Shown in pieces: positions 35,489 through 47,178 of a stretch of 64,000 bases of DNA. The notes below the pieces were generated by a model. That model made no database searches. It was not told the DNA's origin and saw only the letters and a list, made by a program, of their open reading frames with translations. The stretch is from Molanna angustata. Taxonomy: Eukaryota > Arthropoda > Insecta > Trichoptera > Molannidae. Made by a program: the position numbers and the translations under genes. How positions within the stretch are numbered: position 1 is the first letter of the stretch; each line of letters starts with the position of its first letter. Location: contig OY754982.1 in assembly GCA_963576475.1 (NCBI GenBank), forward strand, positions 15,008,217 to 15,072,216. Reading direction: 5' to 3'.

Positions 35489-36207
35489 AGGTAGGCGCGC
35501 ATGGAAGCTAATTTCATCGGCCGATTAATTATCGGTGAGCTACAAAATACGAATTACATGTAAGAGCGCGCATGAAAGCTAACAGAATCGGCCGATTTTA
35601 AAATCTGTGACGAGACACAAAAAAATCGGCCGATCGAGATCGGCCGATTTTTTGTAACCAATCCTGTAGTATGAGAGAGAGCGCATGGCGCTTGCTCACC
35701 GATAATTTAATCGTCCGAGCGCAGTAGATCGAGAAGTACGTTGTCAGTGTTGTCAAACGAAATGTCAGAAAATATGTATGAAATAAATGTTGATTCCGAA
35801 CAATTAATTACATTAGTTGAAGCACGTCCTTCATAGTATGATTAAAAATTTAAAAAAATATAAAATATATATAAAAATCTTAAATCTTCGTAGGACCGGA
35901 CAAATTGTCTTTTTGGTAATATATAGCACTTATTACCGGATGAACCCAGTGATTTTTTTTGACGTTTCTTTTTACGCATTTTGAGGACAAGAGCACAAAA
36001 ACATGCTACTTCAAAAAAATCCATATTTCTAATCATATAGGTATTAAAACTTATGAATATGCATATTGTATTTTAAATATATGAATGTTGACTGCCGTGT
36101 TATTTCCAATCGTACGATTCTATAAGCTTCCATGCGCGTTAGAACCGATCGGCCGATAAATAAATCGGCCGATTTATTTAAGCTTCCATGCGCGCCTTAC
36201 CTGACGC
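35489..36207 (-). mobile_element. TIR DNA element with ATCGGCCGAT subterminal palindromes
   Basis: Inverted ends share GGCGCGCATGGAAGCT. The octamer TAGTCTAA flanks both sides (35481-35488, 36208-36215). Six copies of the palindrome (A/C)TCGGCCGAT cluster at both ends (about 35516, 35588, two at 35625-35650, two at 36149-36175). It encloses a small minus ORF resembling the start of a Harbinger nuclease. The 8-bp repeat would fit hAT better than Harbinger, so the superfamily is unresolved. Confidence 0.6.
35842..36036 (-). pseudogene. Possible transposase N-terminal fragment
   Basis: The frame MDFFEVACFCALVLKMRKKK followed by RQKK resembles the short 'MD...ACxxALxxKKKKRR' start of ALP1/Harbinger nucleases. 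It ends after 64 codons, and nothing catalytic follows. Weak assignment. Confidence 0.3.
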
Positions 36208-36721
36208 TAGTCTAACCGAATTCAGTAACAGTTTTTTCATGATTAAATGTATAGAAAGATTAAGATTGGATTATAATCGAGTACTGAATTATACGTTTTT
36301 TAAAGATTAAGGCAAGTAATAACGTATACATCAAAGACCAAAGTAAGGAGCAATGCAGAACCGTCGAAGAACATCATGGTAACGCCAAATTGTTAAAAAT
36401 GGTATATAGATGTTTCTGAATAATAAATAATAATTGCTGAAAAGGACAAAATCTTTATTTATACACCTATACACCGATGACCGATAGCTGGCAACATTTT
36501 TCTGACGTCAATAGATGTCAATCAACGAAACTGAAGTTTGTTCATGTCCGCTGCGTTTGTATTTTTAGTTTTTGTTGTGCGTTGTTATTTCAATATGTTT
36601 ACGTTTTTTGATATTTAAAGTCAGTTTTTCGATTATACTTTAAACTGTTAAGTGATTTAAAAGGTCGTTGTTCTTTTGTTTTACACTTTCCGTGTAAGTT
36701 AATTTATTTTACGCTTTTCCC

Positions 36722-38449
36722 ATGGAATCCTGTTCTAGTGATATCGAAGATGGTATTGATACTTATGAAGGAAAACCTGTATGGGAGGAAGAGAGATGCG
36801 AACCTCTGGGAGCAGCCAAGGACACCCTCAGTGACGAAGCTTGCTCCGATGAATATGACGGAGTTGACATCTGCGAAATGCAGCGATTGCAAGCCTTGGA
36901 GGAAGAGCAAGAAATACTTTCTTCATCATTGTTTTCCCTGACTTCACATCTCGCACAAGTTCAATTTCGATTGCGACAAATTGTCGATGCACCTCCCGAC
37001 GACAAAGAGAAGATGTTACGGTCTCTGGAAGAATTTACATTTCGAGGAGTCCCAGATTTGGGAACTATCATTGCCACGGGAAATGTTCCTCAAGATATAC
37101 CGGAACATTCTGCAAGCTGTCCAGAGTGTCATAAGCTTGATGAAAAATTAAAAGAACAAAGGAGCAAACAGTTGCATTTCATAGAACAGTTAAAGTTGCA
37201 GTTGAGAGAATTGGATACATATTCAAAGGAATGTTATTCAGGGGATCAAAACAGGAAAGAAAACTTAGATTACCGCAATGTTATAATGAATCACTTGAAA
37301 CAAAATATAAATCAGTCACTTAAGGAAGGCTGGCAACAACCATTAACAAGTGAAGAGCTCAGTCATCAATCGTCTTGTGTTTCTGGTAGTGGAAGTAGCA
37401 CTAACACTCAAGAACTCATATCACAACTTCAGGGACAAGTTGATGACATGCAAAAGTTCATTCAATTCTTGAAATATGGATCTGTTAGTGCATCCCAAGA
37501 ATCTGATCCACCCCAAACTAATGCTAAAAGGAAAACTCCAAAAATAGAACAAAAGAAATGTAAAATCAGTTCAGCGTCGTCCAAAAATGAAGAGTTGCGA
37601 GCGGAAACGGTCAACTTAATGAAAAAAATTGTCGCTCTTTTGCAAATGTTTGCCGTTGCGCAGTTTGGATGCAGTTCTAACGTATTTCATAAAAATGATC
37701 TGAAGAGAACAAATTTAATCAATCATTGGGGAGATCTGAGAGCGAGATTGGAAATGTCTATCGATTCTGTATTAAACTTACTCAAACAGAACAGTTCACA
37801 GTCCAGTTCAGCATTGGGCAACTATGATAGTGATTCTGAAGATAATTCCATTATCCTAAACAATGTCCCTTTGACGACTGCTATTAGAAAGCATCTGGCA
37901 ATAAACATACGAGATCTCATGCAACACGGATTACAGTCATACGGTGAAATGAATAGTGTGGTTCCATTTATCGGATGTTTTCCTACAAGAAGAAACTCTC
38001 AGTCCAAGCATATGCATGCTTGGGAATTGATTCTAAAGTTTTATCAAATAAATAATGGAGAGACTTATAACTCTACACCGGCTCGTAAATTATCTCAAAG
38101 CTTCAATCTGGACATTGTCGGCGGTGTTGCCATATCAAACAAACAAAGTATGTTGAGTGCCATCGGAGCTATTGTAGCATCTCACAAACCGTACAAAAGA
38201 AGTTTGGATTCACATTTCAAGGCGTTCATTTGTGCCGGACTTAATGCCAACAAACTTGTGCCATGGTTGAACCTGTTGTTCAAAAATAAAACATTGGTTC
38301 AGATATGCTATTCGTCTACAAGTTATGTTACAAATACAGGCTTCCAGGATAGCCTGCAGAGCTTAGATCGGCTCACACACTTCAAATTTGATCTGCCCGT
38401 TGATCTGGCTGTTAGGCAATTTCAAAATATCAAAGATGTGTTTATGTAG
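36722..38449 (+). CDS. RUNDC1: RUN domain-containing protein 1-like
   Basis: Single uninterrupted ORF of 575 aa. Acidic N-terminus; coiled coil about 52-103 with LTSHLAQVQFRLRQIVDAPP and LEEFTFRGVPDLG, diagnostic for RUNDC1; CPEC at 133-136; second coiled coil about 139-168 (EQLKLQLRELDTY); third about 228-252; RUN domain about 380-575, with TTAIRKHLAINIRDLMQHGL and the conserved ending FDLPVDLAVRQFQNIKDVFM. Human RUNDC1 is of similar length (about 610 aa). RUN domains bind small GTPases; the vertebrate protein has been linked to p53 regulation and autophagy, so function here is by family only. The start is the first ATG in frame, with a weak Kozak context (ccc before ATGG). Lack of introns in the CDS contrasts with its neighbours. 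Transcribed away from SRPRA, 2.9 kb between starts. Confidence 0.93.
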   Translation: MESCSSDIEDGIDTYEGKPVWEEERCEPLGAAKDTLSDEACSDEYDGVDICEMQRLQALEEEQEILSSSLFSLTSHLAQVQFRLRQIVDAPPDDKEKMLRSLEEFTFRGVPDLGTIIATGNVPQDIPEHSASCPECHKLDEKLKEQRSKQLHFIEQLKLQLRELDTYSKECYSGDQNRKENLDYRNVIMNHLKQNINQSLKEGWQQPLTSEELSHQSSCVSGSGSSTNTQELISQLQGQVDDMQKFIQFLKYGSVSASQESDPPQTNAKRKTPKIEQKKCKISSASSKNEELRAETVNLMKKIVALLQMFAVAQFGCSSNVFHKNDLKRTNLINHWGDLRARLEMSIDSVLNLLKQNSSQSSSALGNYDSDSEDNSIILNNVPLTTAIRKHLAINIRDLMQHGLQSYGEMNSVVPFIGCFPTRRNSQSKHMHAWELILKFYQINNGETYNSTPARKLSQSFNLDIVGGVAISNKQSMLSAIGAIVASHKPYKRSLDSHFKAFICAGLNANKLVPWLNLLFKNKTLVQICYSSTSYVTNTGFQDSLQSLDRLTHFKFDLPVDLAVRQFQNIKDVFM

Positions 38450-38972
38450 TCAGTTTCACATTTTCCTAATACTTTAAACTACAGCAATTCATTTAAGCAC
38501 TAATATAAAAACTATTTATTAGATTCATATACATTATGTTATTTAATTAAGTTTTATAGTAATTTTCTTATTTTGCATGTTATCGTACTTTGTTCCTATT
38601 TCAATCTTCCATGCAATTGTCAAAAAGTAATTTTATACATCAATATATAATATTTTATCGTTAACTGTGTATATTATATGTTTTATGCAGATTTGATTAT
38701 TTTACATTGTTATTTGTTTTCTAATTGAATTTATGACTTAATAATAACTTACTGTACATTTCTATTCAAGAAATTCACTAACATTAATTCAATAATAACT
38801 AAAAAAGTTAACTTTCTTCAACAAATTAGTAAACACATTTTTTTATAAATCGAGTACATTCCATTATTATTTTTGTATTCCAGTTTATTTTTATTAAATA
38901 TATAATTATCTACTTATATATTATGACAATACAATTGTTTAGTTTAATACAAGTTGATACTTGTTTTTATAA

Positions 38973-38978
38973 AATAAA
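38973..38978 (+). promoter_or_regulatory. Candidate RUNDC1 poly(A) signal
   Basis: AATAAA 524 bases after the stop codon, with a T-rich stretch downstream. Nothing else of note is seen in the AT-rich 38450-39120 region, which is probably 3'UTR. Confidence 0.35.
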
Positions 38979-39119
38979 TTTGTAAATCATGTTTTATTTT
39001 AAGTTGAATTTAATAACCAAAGATTTTTTTGTATTACAACAGTACAAAGATATGTTAAAATTTAGAATATAAAGTTGTGATTAAATTTAGTATTGTATTA
39101 AAATGCGATTTTAATATCA

Positions 39120-39475
39120 GTAGCCTCAGCGTCTTGCGAGTCGGTCGAGAAGTGACACGCTGCTGCACGCACCACATGACGAATGCATGACGTGCGGCTG
39201 ACGCGACGTTGCCGCTCCCTGGACACAGTTTTGATTGTTACTATGCAAGATGCAAGCATTCGTCTTGCATTGGTCAATTGACGAAAGTGTGTGCATGACG
39301 TGCGGTTTATGTGGACAGTAGGCCTTACTCTTGAATCTCAAATCCATTCCCAATTTCAAATTTTCATTAGAATTTACCTACCTGTCTGCGTATTCAAATT
39401 ATCGACTTATTACAAATTAAAACACACCTACCTACCGCATTATTCTCCGTTACAGGCGTAGGTTCTTAGTGAATC
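39120..39475. repeat. MITE-like sequence with internal inverted repeats
   Basis: 'gcatgacgtgcgg' occurs twice (39185, 39293). The right side, 'tacctacctgtctgcg', 'cgcattattctccgttac', 'ttcttagtgaatcag', is shared with the 3.7-4.0-kb element. Probably the end of a related DNA element. Locally GC-richer. Confidence 0.4.
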
Positions 39476-39476
39476 A

Positions 39477-39592
39477 GCCCCCCTAGACAATGTGTCATTT
39501 AGCTCAAGAATAGATAACTCAATGTATGGAAGTGACAGTCCATACATTGAGTTATCTATTCTTGAGCTAAATGACACGTTGTCTAGGGGGGC
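39477..39592. repeat. Near-perfect 53-bp hairpin
   Basis: Arms 39477-39529 and 39540-39592 are reverse complements with one mismatch, separated by the 10-base loop 'aagtgacagt'. The ends are G/C runs (gcccccc/ggggggc). It inserts at the 'aatcag' end of the neighbouring repeat. Smallest clear foldback element here; no coding role. Confidence 0.85.
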
Positions 39593-39630
39593 AGATTGGA
39601 TGTGTAGTGGAGAGTATGGCCGCTTATTTA

Positions 39631-39692
39631 CATATGGCTACACATATTTACATATGGCTACACGTATTTACATATGGCTACACATATTTTGC
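39631..39692. repeat. 20-bp tandem repeat, 3 copies
   Basis: 'catatggctacacatattta' is repeated at 39631, 39651 (one change) and 39671. It adds in-frame-looking repeats to short ORFs that are not genes. Confidence 0.85.
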
Positions 39693-39914
39693 CAAAGAAG
39701 TATTCATATTTGAGTCTGTATTTTTATTTTTAATTAAGTACTTACCAAAGGAAGTGCATTATCTTGTGTTAGTTATGTACTAGTCATTTTTATTATCAAA
39801 AAAATACAGTATTTATTTAAATTATTCTTAATTAATATTTTTATTTGTGTAAATGATAATACCCACTTTCAATAAATTAAAGAAGATTCACAAAAGTTGT
39901 ATTGTGTTATATAG

Positions 39915-40090
39915 TGATAACATCATGGTGGTTGACTGGTAGAGATTGCCTGCGGGCAATAAGTCCGCCACGTTGTTTCATTCAATAAAAGTCTTATTAT
40001 TATTATTAACATCACTGCTGAATTCATCATTGGAAGCAATGTGGTTGACTGGTAGAAATTGCCTACGAGCAATAAGTCTGTTACATTATA
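39915..40090 (+). mobile_element. Two LINE 3'-end fragments
   Basis: 'tggttgactggtagagattg' then 'gcaataagtccgcc' occurs at about 39930 and again, diverged, at about 40042. The first ends in 'tcttattattattatta'. This motif is a common LINE 3'UTR end in insects, notably Lepidoptera; identification is from memory of the family. Confidence 0.5.
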
Positions 40091-40181
40091 TGATTTTTTT
40101 TTAATTTTATTATTATATTATAAGATTTTTATAATTATTGATATTGCAAGAAATTTAAAGTGGTTTAAAAAAATATTTATT

Positions 40182-40337
40182 CTGAGCCCCTGAGTCAAAT
40201 TAAAAACACTGTTCGTTAGCACTTAATTTATGAGATTTGAAGTTTGTTGTAGAAAAAATTTCTACAACAAACATGAAAATCCCACTAAAAAAACTTGCGA
40301 TAATGAACAGTGTTTTCAATTTGACTCAAGGGCTGAA
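40182..40337. repeat. Palindromic hairpin element
   Basis: 'gcccctgagtcaaattaaaa' plus 'acactgttc' pairs with 'gaacagtgt' plus 'tttcaatttgactcaagggc'. At the centre 'gtttgttgtagaaa' pairs with 'tttctacaacaaac' with almost no loop. The ORF that starts here is not a gene. Confidence 0.75.
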
Positions 40338-41065
40338 TGTAATAATGGAAAGTCAATGTAATTTATACATTGGGTTTATAAATTTAGGTACAGCTAAAGA
40401 GTATGAACAAACCAAGTGGAAATATATTACTATGAAATTACAGGTATTCAGTTGATCATGTTGTAAGTAATATTTTGTGTATTTATGTTTTTTTTGTTCT
40501 AATCCATTTTTTTTTTAAATAAATAGGTTTCAAGCCAAGTTTATTTTTAATTAGGTATATAGTTTTTTGACGAATGTGATTCATATGCAAGTTATTGCTT
40601 CATATTTCTTACACATTCTTATTTTATATATTATTGACTGATGATGCATTTAAATATCAATATATTGTTTTTTTTTTATTATTATAAAAATATTGGTAAA
40701 GTACAATAAATTTGAAAAATATACAATCTAATAGAAGCAATAAGAGTCATTGGCATCACATGGATGTATCCACTCTACTAGCCCATGGGCATGCTCTGGA
40801 ATGTAAATTATAAATGAATGTAAACTACTCTCCAGATTATTTTTCATAATAGTATTTGTTTTAAACTAGGTTATTATTACTTTTTTTGTATCAGTACATT
40901 CCAGTGTAAATTATATGTTTTGTGAATTCAGTCAGTCAATTTTTAATTATATTCCCTTTATAATTAAATTAATATAAGCCAGTGAGACATGGAATAGACA
41001 TAAGACCCATGAAAGAAATACATGTAGTGGAAATAAATTATCTTAGACAATAAATATTAAATTGT

Positions 41066-41232
41066 CAGCCTTTGTGGCTCAGTTGCTTGGGTATCTGACT
41101 GCTGATCCAAGGGTCCCCGGATCGATTCCCAGTGGAAACACAGTTTGTGTTTTCAGTCTGGATCTGTGAGACGATTAATGTTGTAAGTCTCCAGAATGTG
41201 GCAACTTGTTATTGGGTGCGTGTTAAATAATT
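41066..41232 (+). mobile_element. tRNA-derived SINE, family B (3'-truncated)
   Basis: 'ggctcagttgcttgggtat', 'ggatcgattcccagtgg', 'tctggatctgtgagacgatt' and 'ttattgggtgcgtgttaaat' match the 30.0-kb copy. It stops before the 'tttgacatagta' tail. Confidence 0.8.
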
Positions 41233-42999
41233 ATTAATGGGATGATAATGTATGTTTGAAAAAAAAATTATGAATGTCTAATAAAGCAAGTATGCTAGAC
41301 CAAAACGAATAAACATAAATGTGTGTGAAGCTCATGATGTAAAAGAAGCAAAAATCAACCGAATAATTTGATCTCAGTTTTTTGCTGTCTGCTCCAAATT
41401 CATAAATAAATGTTATACATATAATTTATGTATTGTTTTGTTTATATCCAAGATAAATTCAAAATTTATTTTAACATACCTGTGTATCAAAAAGTTATAA
41501 ATTAGAATAAAAATGTTGAAAATTCTTTTTGCGTTGTTAAGTCACAGAATGCCGTCATTTTCTATTTTGCGACATATTATATCCATCTATTATTTAACTT
41601 CCTTTTATTTAACTTCACCTTATCAAGATCATATTCTATCGTTATATATTTAATTTGTGTGTTATTCTTTTGACTAAAAGATCCATCTTACATTCGTTCT
41701 TGATATTCTCACAACACTTTTATAAGTAATAGTCAATTATTAATTCATTAATGAACTCTTTATCGAACATGCGCCCTTCTCTCCTCATAACAAAATTTGT
41801 TTTTATATTTTCCTGTTTCACGTTATACCTAACTTAACCTTCTATCAAATGTAATATTCATAGTCTTAATTATTATTCCTACAATAAACAATACAGCCGT
41901 AATAACTATGAGGAGGATCAGTTATTTCCTTTTCGGTGACAGATTAAATAAACATTAAATATTATTTGCTAGAATACTGTTATATACATGAACTACTACA
42001 TATGTATTAAACTGAAATGTGTATTGTAATATAAAATTCTCTTAATTGTATGCAGGCAGCTCTTGGCTTTCATATGCAATTTATTGGGTCCTTTAAAAGT
42101 GTACATACAGCATTTTTGAATTTTGAGAAATGTATGAAATATGGAGTTGTACCAAAATTGAAAGCTGCCTGTACATATTTTGCAATGAGCATTTATATGA
42201 TTCATCATATGTATAAAACTAACCTGACTAAATTAAAGAGTATTTATGATTGTTAAATACTCTTCTATATCAATTCTATGCAGGGTTTTTATGCTGAAAT
42301 AGATGTATTTGATTGAGAGTTTCTAACATTGTACCAAGGTACGTTAATTATATAGAAAAATAATAACTCTTTATTTTTAAAATAATTTCATACGTTAAAT
42401 ATGTTGTTTTGGTCTTACATCCTTAAGCTGGCTTGACCTGAGATACTTACTTACATGTGTGGAATATAATCCAAAAAATAGAGCATCTTGTAACTTTTCA
42501 TTTGGTTGACTTTGGATGAATCACAAGCACATTAGATTTTTACGTAGTTTGCTTCTTACTGCACAAAAATCTCCATTAAATTTTCTATGTGAAAGAAAGC
42601 ACTTAGAAAAACACATTGTAATCTCAATATTGAATGTATTGTCTGATTCATTAATCATCAAAATCTAGTCAATCTAAAATGGTCTGTTACTATAGAGAAC
42701 CTTAAAAAATGAAAAAGTACTTCAAAAAACTTTTACTGTTGTAAATTAAGTTTTTTTTGTTCTTTTCTTTAAATGAACAAACTTCTATCACAAAGAAGGA
42801 AACTATTGTGTTATTTACAGTGTTTTTCATGAATACATAAAATAAATGTGACAATTCATTGTTTATATTCATTGGATTGATCAAAAAAGCTGAATAAAAG
42901 TCATTAAGTCCAGCCATTAGTTATAAACACAGGTTCCTTGTTTAAAATCATGAATATTTGTCATTTTTTTTGTTACGACCATAAATTGAGTCTTTTATT

Positions 43000-43033
43000 C
43001 AACCAGTTTCGAAGCGTACCGTTTCCTCGTCAG
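43000..43033 (-). ncRNA. Hammerhead-ribozyme-like core motif
   Basis: Minus strand reads CTGACGA, a 16-base spacer able to form a short stem, then GAAAC and 'tggttgaat'. CUGANGA and GAAA are the invariant halves of the hammerhead core. Stem III would be minimal (AC/GU), as in ribozymes described in Penelope-like elements, and stem I ('ttattc'/'gaataa') pairs only if 'gtc' is bulged. Candidate only. Confidence 0.3.
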
Positions 43034-46000
43034 GACGAATAACAACTGTCTTTGTAAAAAAGTTATTTATGTTTTTAATTAAAAATGTATTAATAATTTT
43101 TATATTTCAATATAGTCATTGCACTAATTGCATATACATATATAAATGATATTTGTACGTAGTTTTTACAACAGTGCACAATGTATAGCTCCAGTGCCTT
43201 TGTACTATTTGAATGGACTTACAATATATAGAAATAATCAATGTACTCGCTATTTAATATGGGATCTTTTGCCTAAATCTACCTATAAAAATGTTGCTAC
43301 ATTAATCAAAGTGAGAAAAATTTTCGCCTTAAAAAATCAGCTTTTTAAAATTGAAGATTGATACTTTTTATTATATGCTATTATGTTACAAGTAAATATA
43401 TACAATTTTGTATTTAGATTTGTGAAATGTTACATGTTTGCCATAAAATGAAAATTTACAAGAGTATGTTACCAGTATGCAAGAAAGTATCAGTATTAAA
43501 TTAACTTAATAATTAATTAATTAATTTTAGGTATCTTCGTATAACTATACAATATTATTATGAGTTCAGACATTTACTTTAATGATCTGAGAAATAGAGA
43601 CCATTTTCATTTTAGTCAAATAAAGATTCATTTTATCATTTATCATCAAATTTTATTAACAATAAAAACCCAAAAAAAATTAATTACTATCAGTGCTTTG
43701 TAAAAATTTAAATTATTATTGTAATATATTTTAAACATTTATGTTTTATTTGCTTGTTACTTTTAGTAAGTGTTGTGTAATTAAAAAATAGAAATACATT
43801 TATTGCAATATTCATTTTTGTTTTATTTTAGATATTATATTCTTTCGTTTATCAAATAATCAATTAAAATTAAACAAATTGTATATCTATCTGACTGCAG
43901 GCAACACTCAATGATGAATGTGATTTATAAAAAAATTATAACAATGTTTTTTTATGAATAAAGGCTATAAATTAATATCGTTCGGGAATATAAATTTTAA
44001 AAGTTTATGGACCAAGAATTCAATGAAAGGATATAGGACATATTCACAGAGAGTCTAACAATCAGATTTAGATATAGGTAATGGGAGTATTCCAAGAAAA
44101 TGTGTTCGAGGGTTATCACTTTCTCTCTAAACTAGTAAATTAAAAATTGATGTAATCTTATGGAGATGCTTGGCCGCGAACGACTAATGTTGGAAATAGC
44201 TTATTTAACCTTTGGCCACTAAACCGTGACTTTAGTGGAATCACCATTTTTATCTGTTTGTATTGTGAATCTTTAGAAAATAATGATTTTTCCCAAACGT
44301 CATTTCATTCCAATTTGATTTTGGTCTTTTTTCAATGAGTTGTGTGTGTTTGAATCAGGGATTAAAACAGATTCACAATGTTTGAAAGGTAAAGGATATT
44401 CAAATAAAATATTTCATACAATGTCACAAGAGGATTTTAATGTTTTTATAAGTAGTTTGACATCATTTATGTAGAAAATTCTATACACAAAACATAATTT
44501 ACTTAACTATAAAATGTTAGTCTTTTAAATATATATCTTAACATTTTTTTATTAATTCAGTTTTATACCAAACACAGCCTAGACATTGTTCTCATATTTA
44601 TCCCCGAATATAAACATATTACTCGATTTTATATTTACAATAAAGACCATTAGTTAGTTTCAAAGATAATTTTCATTAGGAAAAGATTCAATAGATGATT
44701 TTTTCATTAGTCTAAAGTTTATATTAAAAACTATAAGTATGTACCTATAGGAAACACAAAAATATTAATATACAAGTAGGTATAATATTATTACATATTT
44801 TTTTAATACATCAGCAGACATTATGTACAAAATCATTTTCAATAGAGATGATTTCTCAAAAACTATAGGTACTTTGAATAAAAATTATTTCAATAGAAAT
44901 CAAGTATGAAGTACTATGTGGTGTTTTGGAAAATTGTTTCTGTAACATATTTTTTAGTTCCTCACACACAATAATAATTCATACTTACTTAAAAAATATA
45001 TTAGAATTAAAGATAAAGAATTCAAATCACTAATAATAAATTACTAATTTATTAATTCAATTTTATGTACAATTAAACATTTATTTATGTCATAGAAAAT
45101 GATTTATGTAATAGAATGTGGAATAGGTTTGATGTATTATGCAAACATTATTGAAGAAATTCAAAATACTAATAAGACTGTAATAAAGAATTTTAATAAT
45201 GAAAATATAAATTTGATAAATTTAAATCTACTTTTTTCAATATTTGTATTCAGGCAAGCATTGGCAATGTTACTTAATTATTTACATAGAAACATGGCAT
45301 TAAATATTTAACATAAAAGGAACACAATATTATAATCATAGAACATCAAATAAATTATAAGTGGTTCAGGGGAATATTTGAGGTAATTTCATATGCAAAA
45401 TATTATTGTTAGTTGTGAAAATGTTGATAGAAATAATTATTGAAGTGAGATATTTAATTACTTACATAGAATTAAGACTATTACATATTTATGAGTTTTT
45501 GTGATTCTCCAACTACAAGTCAACAAGGTGAACAGACCAATTTTTTGGAAGAAACACAAAATTCTGCTAACCAGAATGTACCTGACTTCTATAAGGTATC
45601 CAATTTGTATCACATCTCTACAGGTTAGGCCATTATTTATTATAAAGTGGCATATTTTATAACAAGATAAGGATTACATATCCAGTGGACCAATCACTCT
45701 TCCACTGACCCAGCAGCAACAGAGATAAATAAAACATTCACTGTCACTTCTAGTCAGGTTTATTTTTATTCTAGGAGATTCAGACTATGTATACAACCAA
45801 ACAAAATAATTAATATTATCTTTCAAGCACATGTGATTGATAAGAGGATATAAATATTATGCTAAAAGTAAAATGAACAATGAAGAATTTGTCAACATAA
45901 AGTTCATTTTGATATATTTTAATAAATTATAGAAACATGTTAAGGATATTTTGTTATATAAATATAAGTATATATACATAGTAAAAGTGAAATAATCATC

Positions 46001-46579
46001 ATCATAAAACAATATTATCTTAAAAATATTAAGTACATTCATAGGTAGTAAATACTTATATAATAGATACCTACTTACATATACCTACATTTAAAAGTCA
46101 TATAAGAATAATATAAGTTATGCTGTAAATCTATAATAAAGTCAGGTCTAGGGGTTCAAAAAATTAACACATCAAAAAAAAATTTTCAAAAGGTTTGCAA
46201 CATTTGTATGATTATAATCCTTGAGATTTCAAAAATCCTCTATTTATTTATTTGAGATTTAAAGGACCTTTAATTTATATGTAAGTATAAATTTAATTGT
46301 TCAGTAACGTTACTGTTTTTTAAAAGTGTGTAATCTTTTAAATTATATAAATATACTTAATTTGTATTTGTTCTTGTTAATTTGTGCCATTGCTGTGTAG
46401 CAGCACCAACTGTTTGTCTCTTAGCGTTACCCGGGGTAGCAAGAAGTTCCCTAAGCCATATTCCCTAAGGCTTAGGGGACTCTTTGCAATCTTGCGAGAG
46501 CCTGACTAATCATATGAATATATTTGAATGAAAATTATAACACAGATTTCAAAGAAGTATAAAAATAAAACAATATTCC

Positions 46580-47178
46580 AAATATATTAGAGCAATAAGC
46601 CGTGCAATAATAAGGGCTATTATTAGCCTCAGTTTGACAAATACTGTCCAATAATTACATATCATGCACAAATATATTAGAGCAATAAGCTGTGAAAGGG
46701 CTATTATTAGCCTCAGTTTGACAAATACTGTCCAATAATTACATATCATGCACAAATATATTAGAGCAATAAGCTGTGAAAGGGCTATTATTAGCCTCAG
46801 TTTGACAAATACTGTCCAATAATTACATATCATGCACAAATATATTAGAGCAATTAGCTGTGAAAGGGCTATTATTAGCCTCAGTTTGACAAATACTGTC
46901 CAATAATTACATATCATGCACAAATATATTAGAGCAATAAGCTGTGAAAGGGCTATTATTAGCCTCAGTTTGACAAATACTGTCCAATAATTACATATCA
47001 TGCACAAATATATTAGAGCAATAAGCTGTGAAAGGGCTATTATTAGCCTCAGTTTGACAAATACTGTCCAATAATTACATATCATGCACAAATATATTAG
47101 AGCAATAAGCTGTGAAAGGGCTATTATTAGCCTCAGTTTGACAAATACTGTCCAATAATTACATATCATGCACAAATA
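46580..47178 (-). repeat. 84-bp minisatellite, 7 copies, open in one frame
   Basis: 'gctgtgaaagggctattatt' recurs at exactly 84-base spacing; the first unit is variant. Since 84 is divisible by three, one minus frame stays open for 208 codons (46549-47175), giving a repeated 28-residue hydrophobic unit (MICNYWTVFVKLRLIIALSQ...). No splice or promoter context supports a protein, so I class it as a repeat. Confidence 0.9.

Larger units (their letters stand above)
40340..46570. other. AT-rich intergenic region
   Basis: Apart from a SINE (41.07 kb) and a hammerhead-like motif (43.0 kb) I see no supported gene. Short ORFs at 42050-42256, 43146-43361 and 45099-45311 have biased AT-rich composition, no recognised domain and no matching exon partners. 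Confidence 0.45.

Noticed and set aside
33808..36721. Shared bidirectional promoter for SRPRA and RUNDC1
   Set aside because: The starts are 2.9 kb apart with at least three insertions between; no evidence for a shared promoter.
42050..42256. 68-aa ORF preceded by 'tgtatgcag', looking like an exon acceptor
   Set aside because: No partner exons, no known domain, and AT-rich composition; no support for a gene.
43146..43361. 71-aa ORF with some ordinary amino-acid composition
   Set aside because: No homology recognised and no splice or promoter context; could be a decayed transposon piece but not demonstrable.
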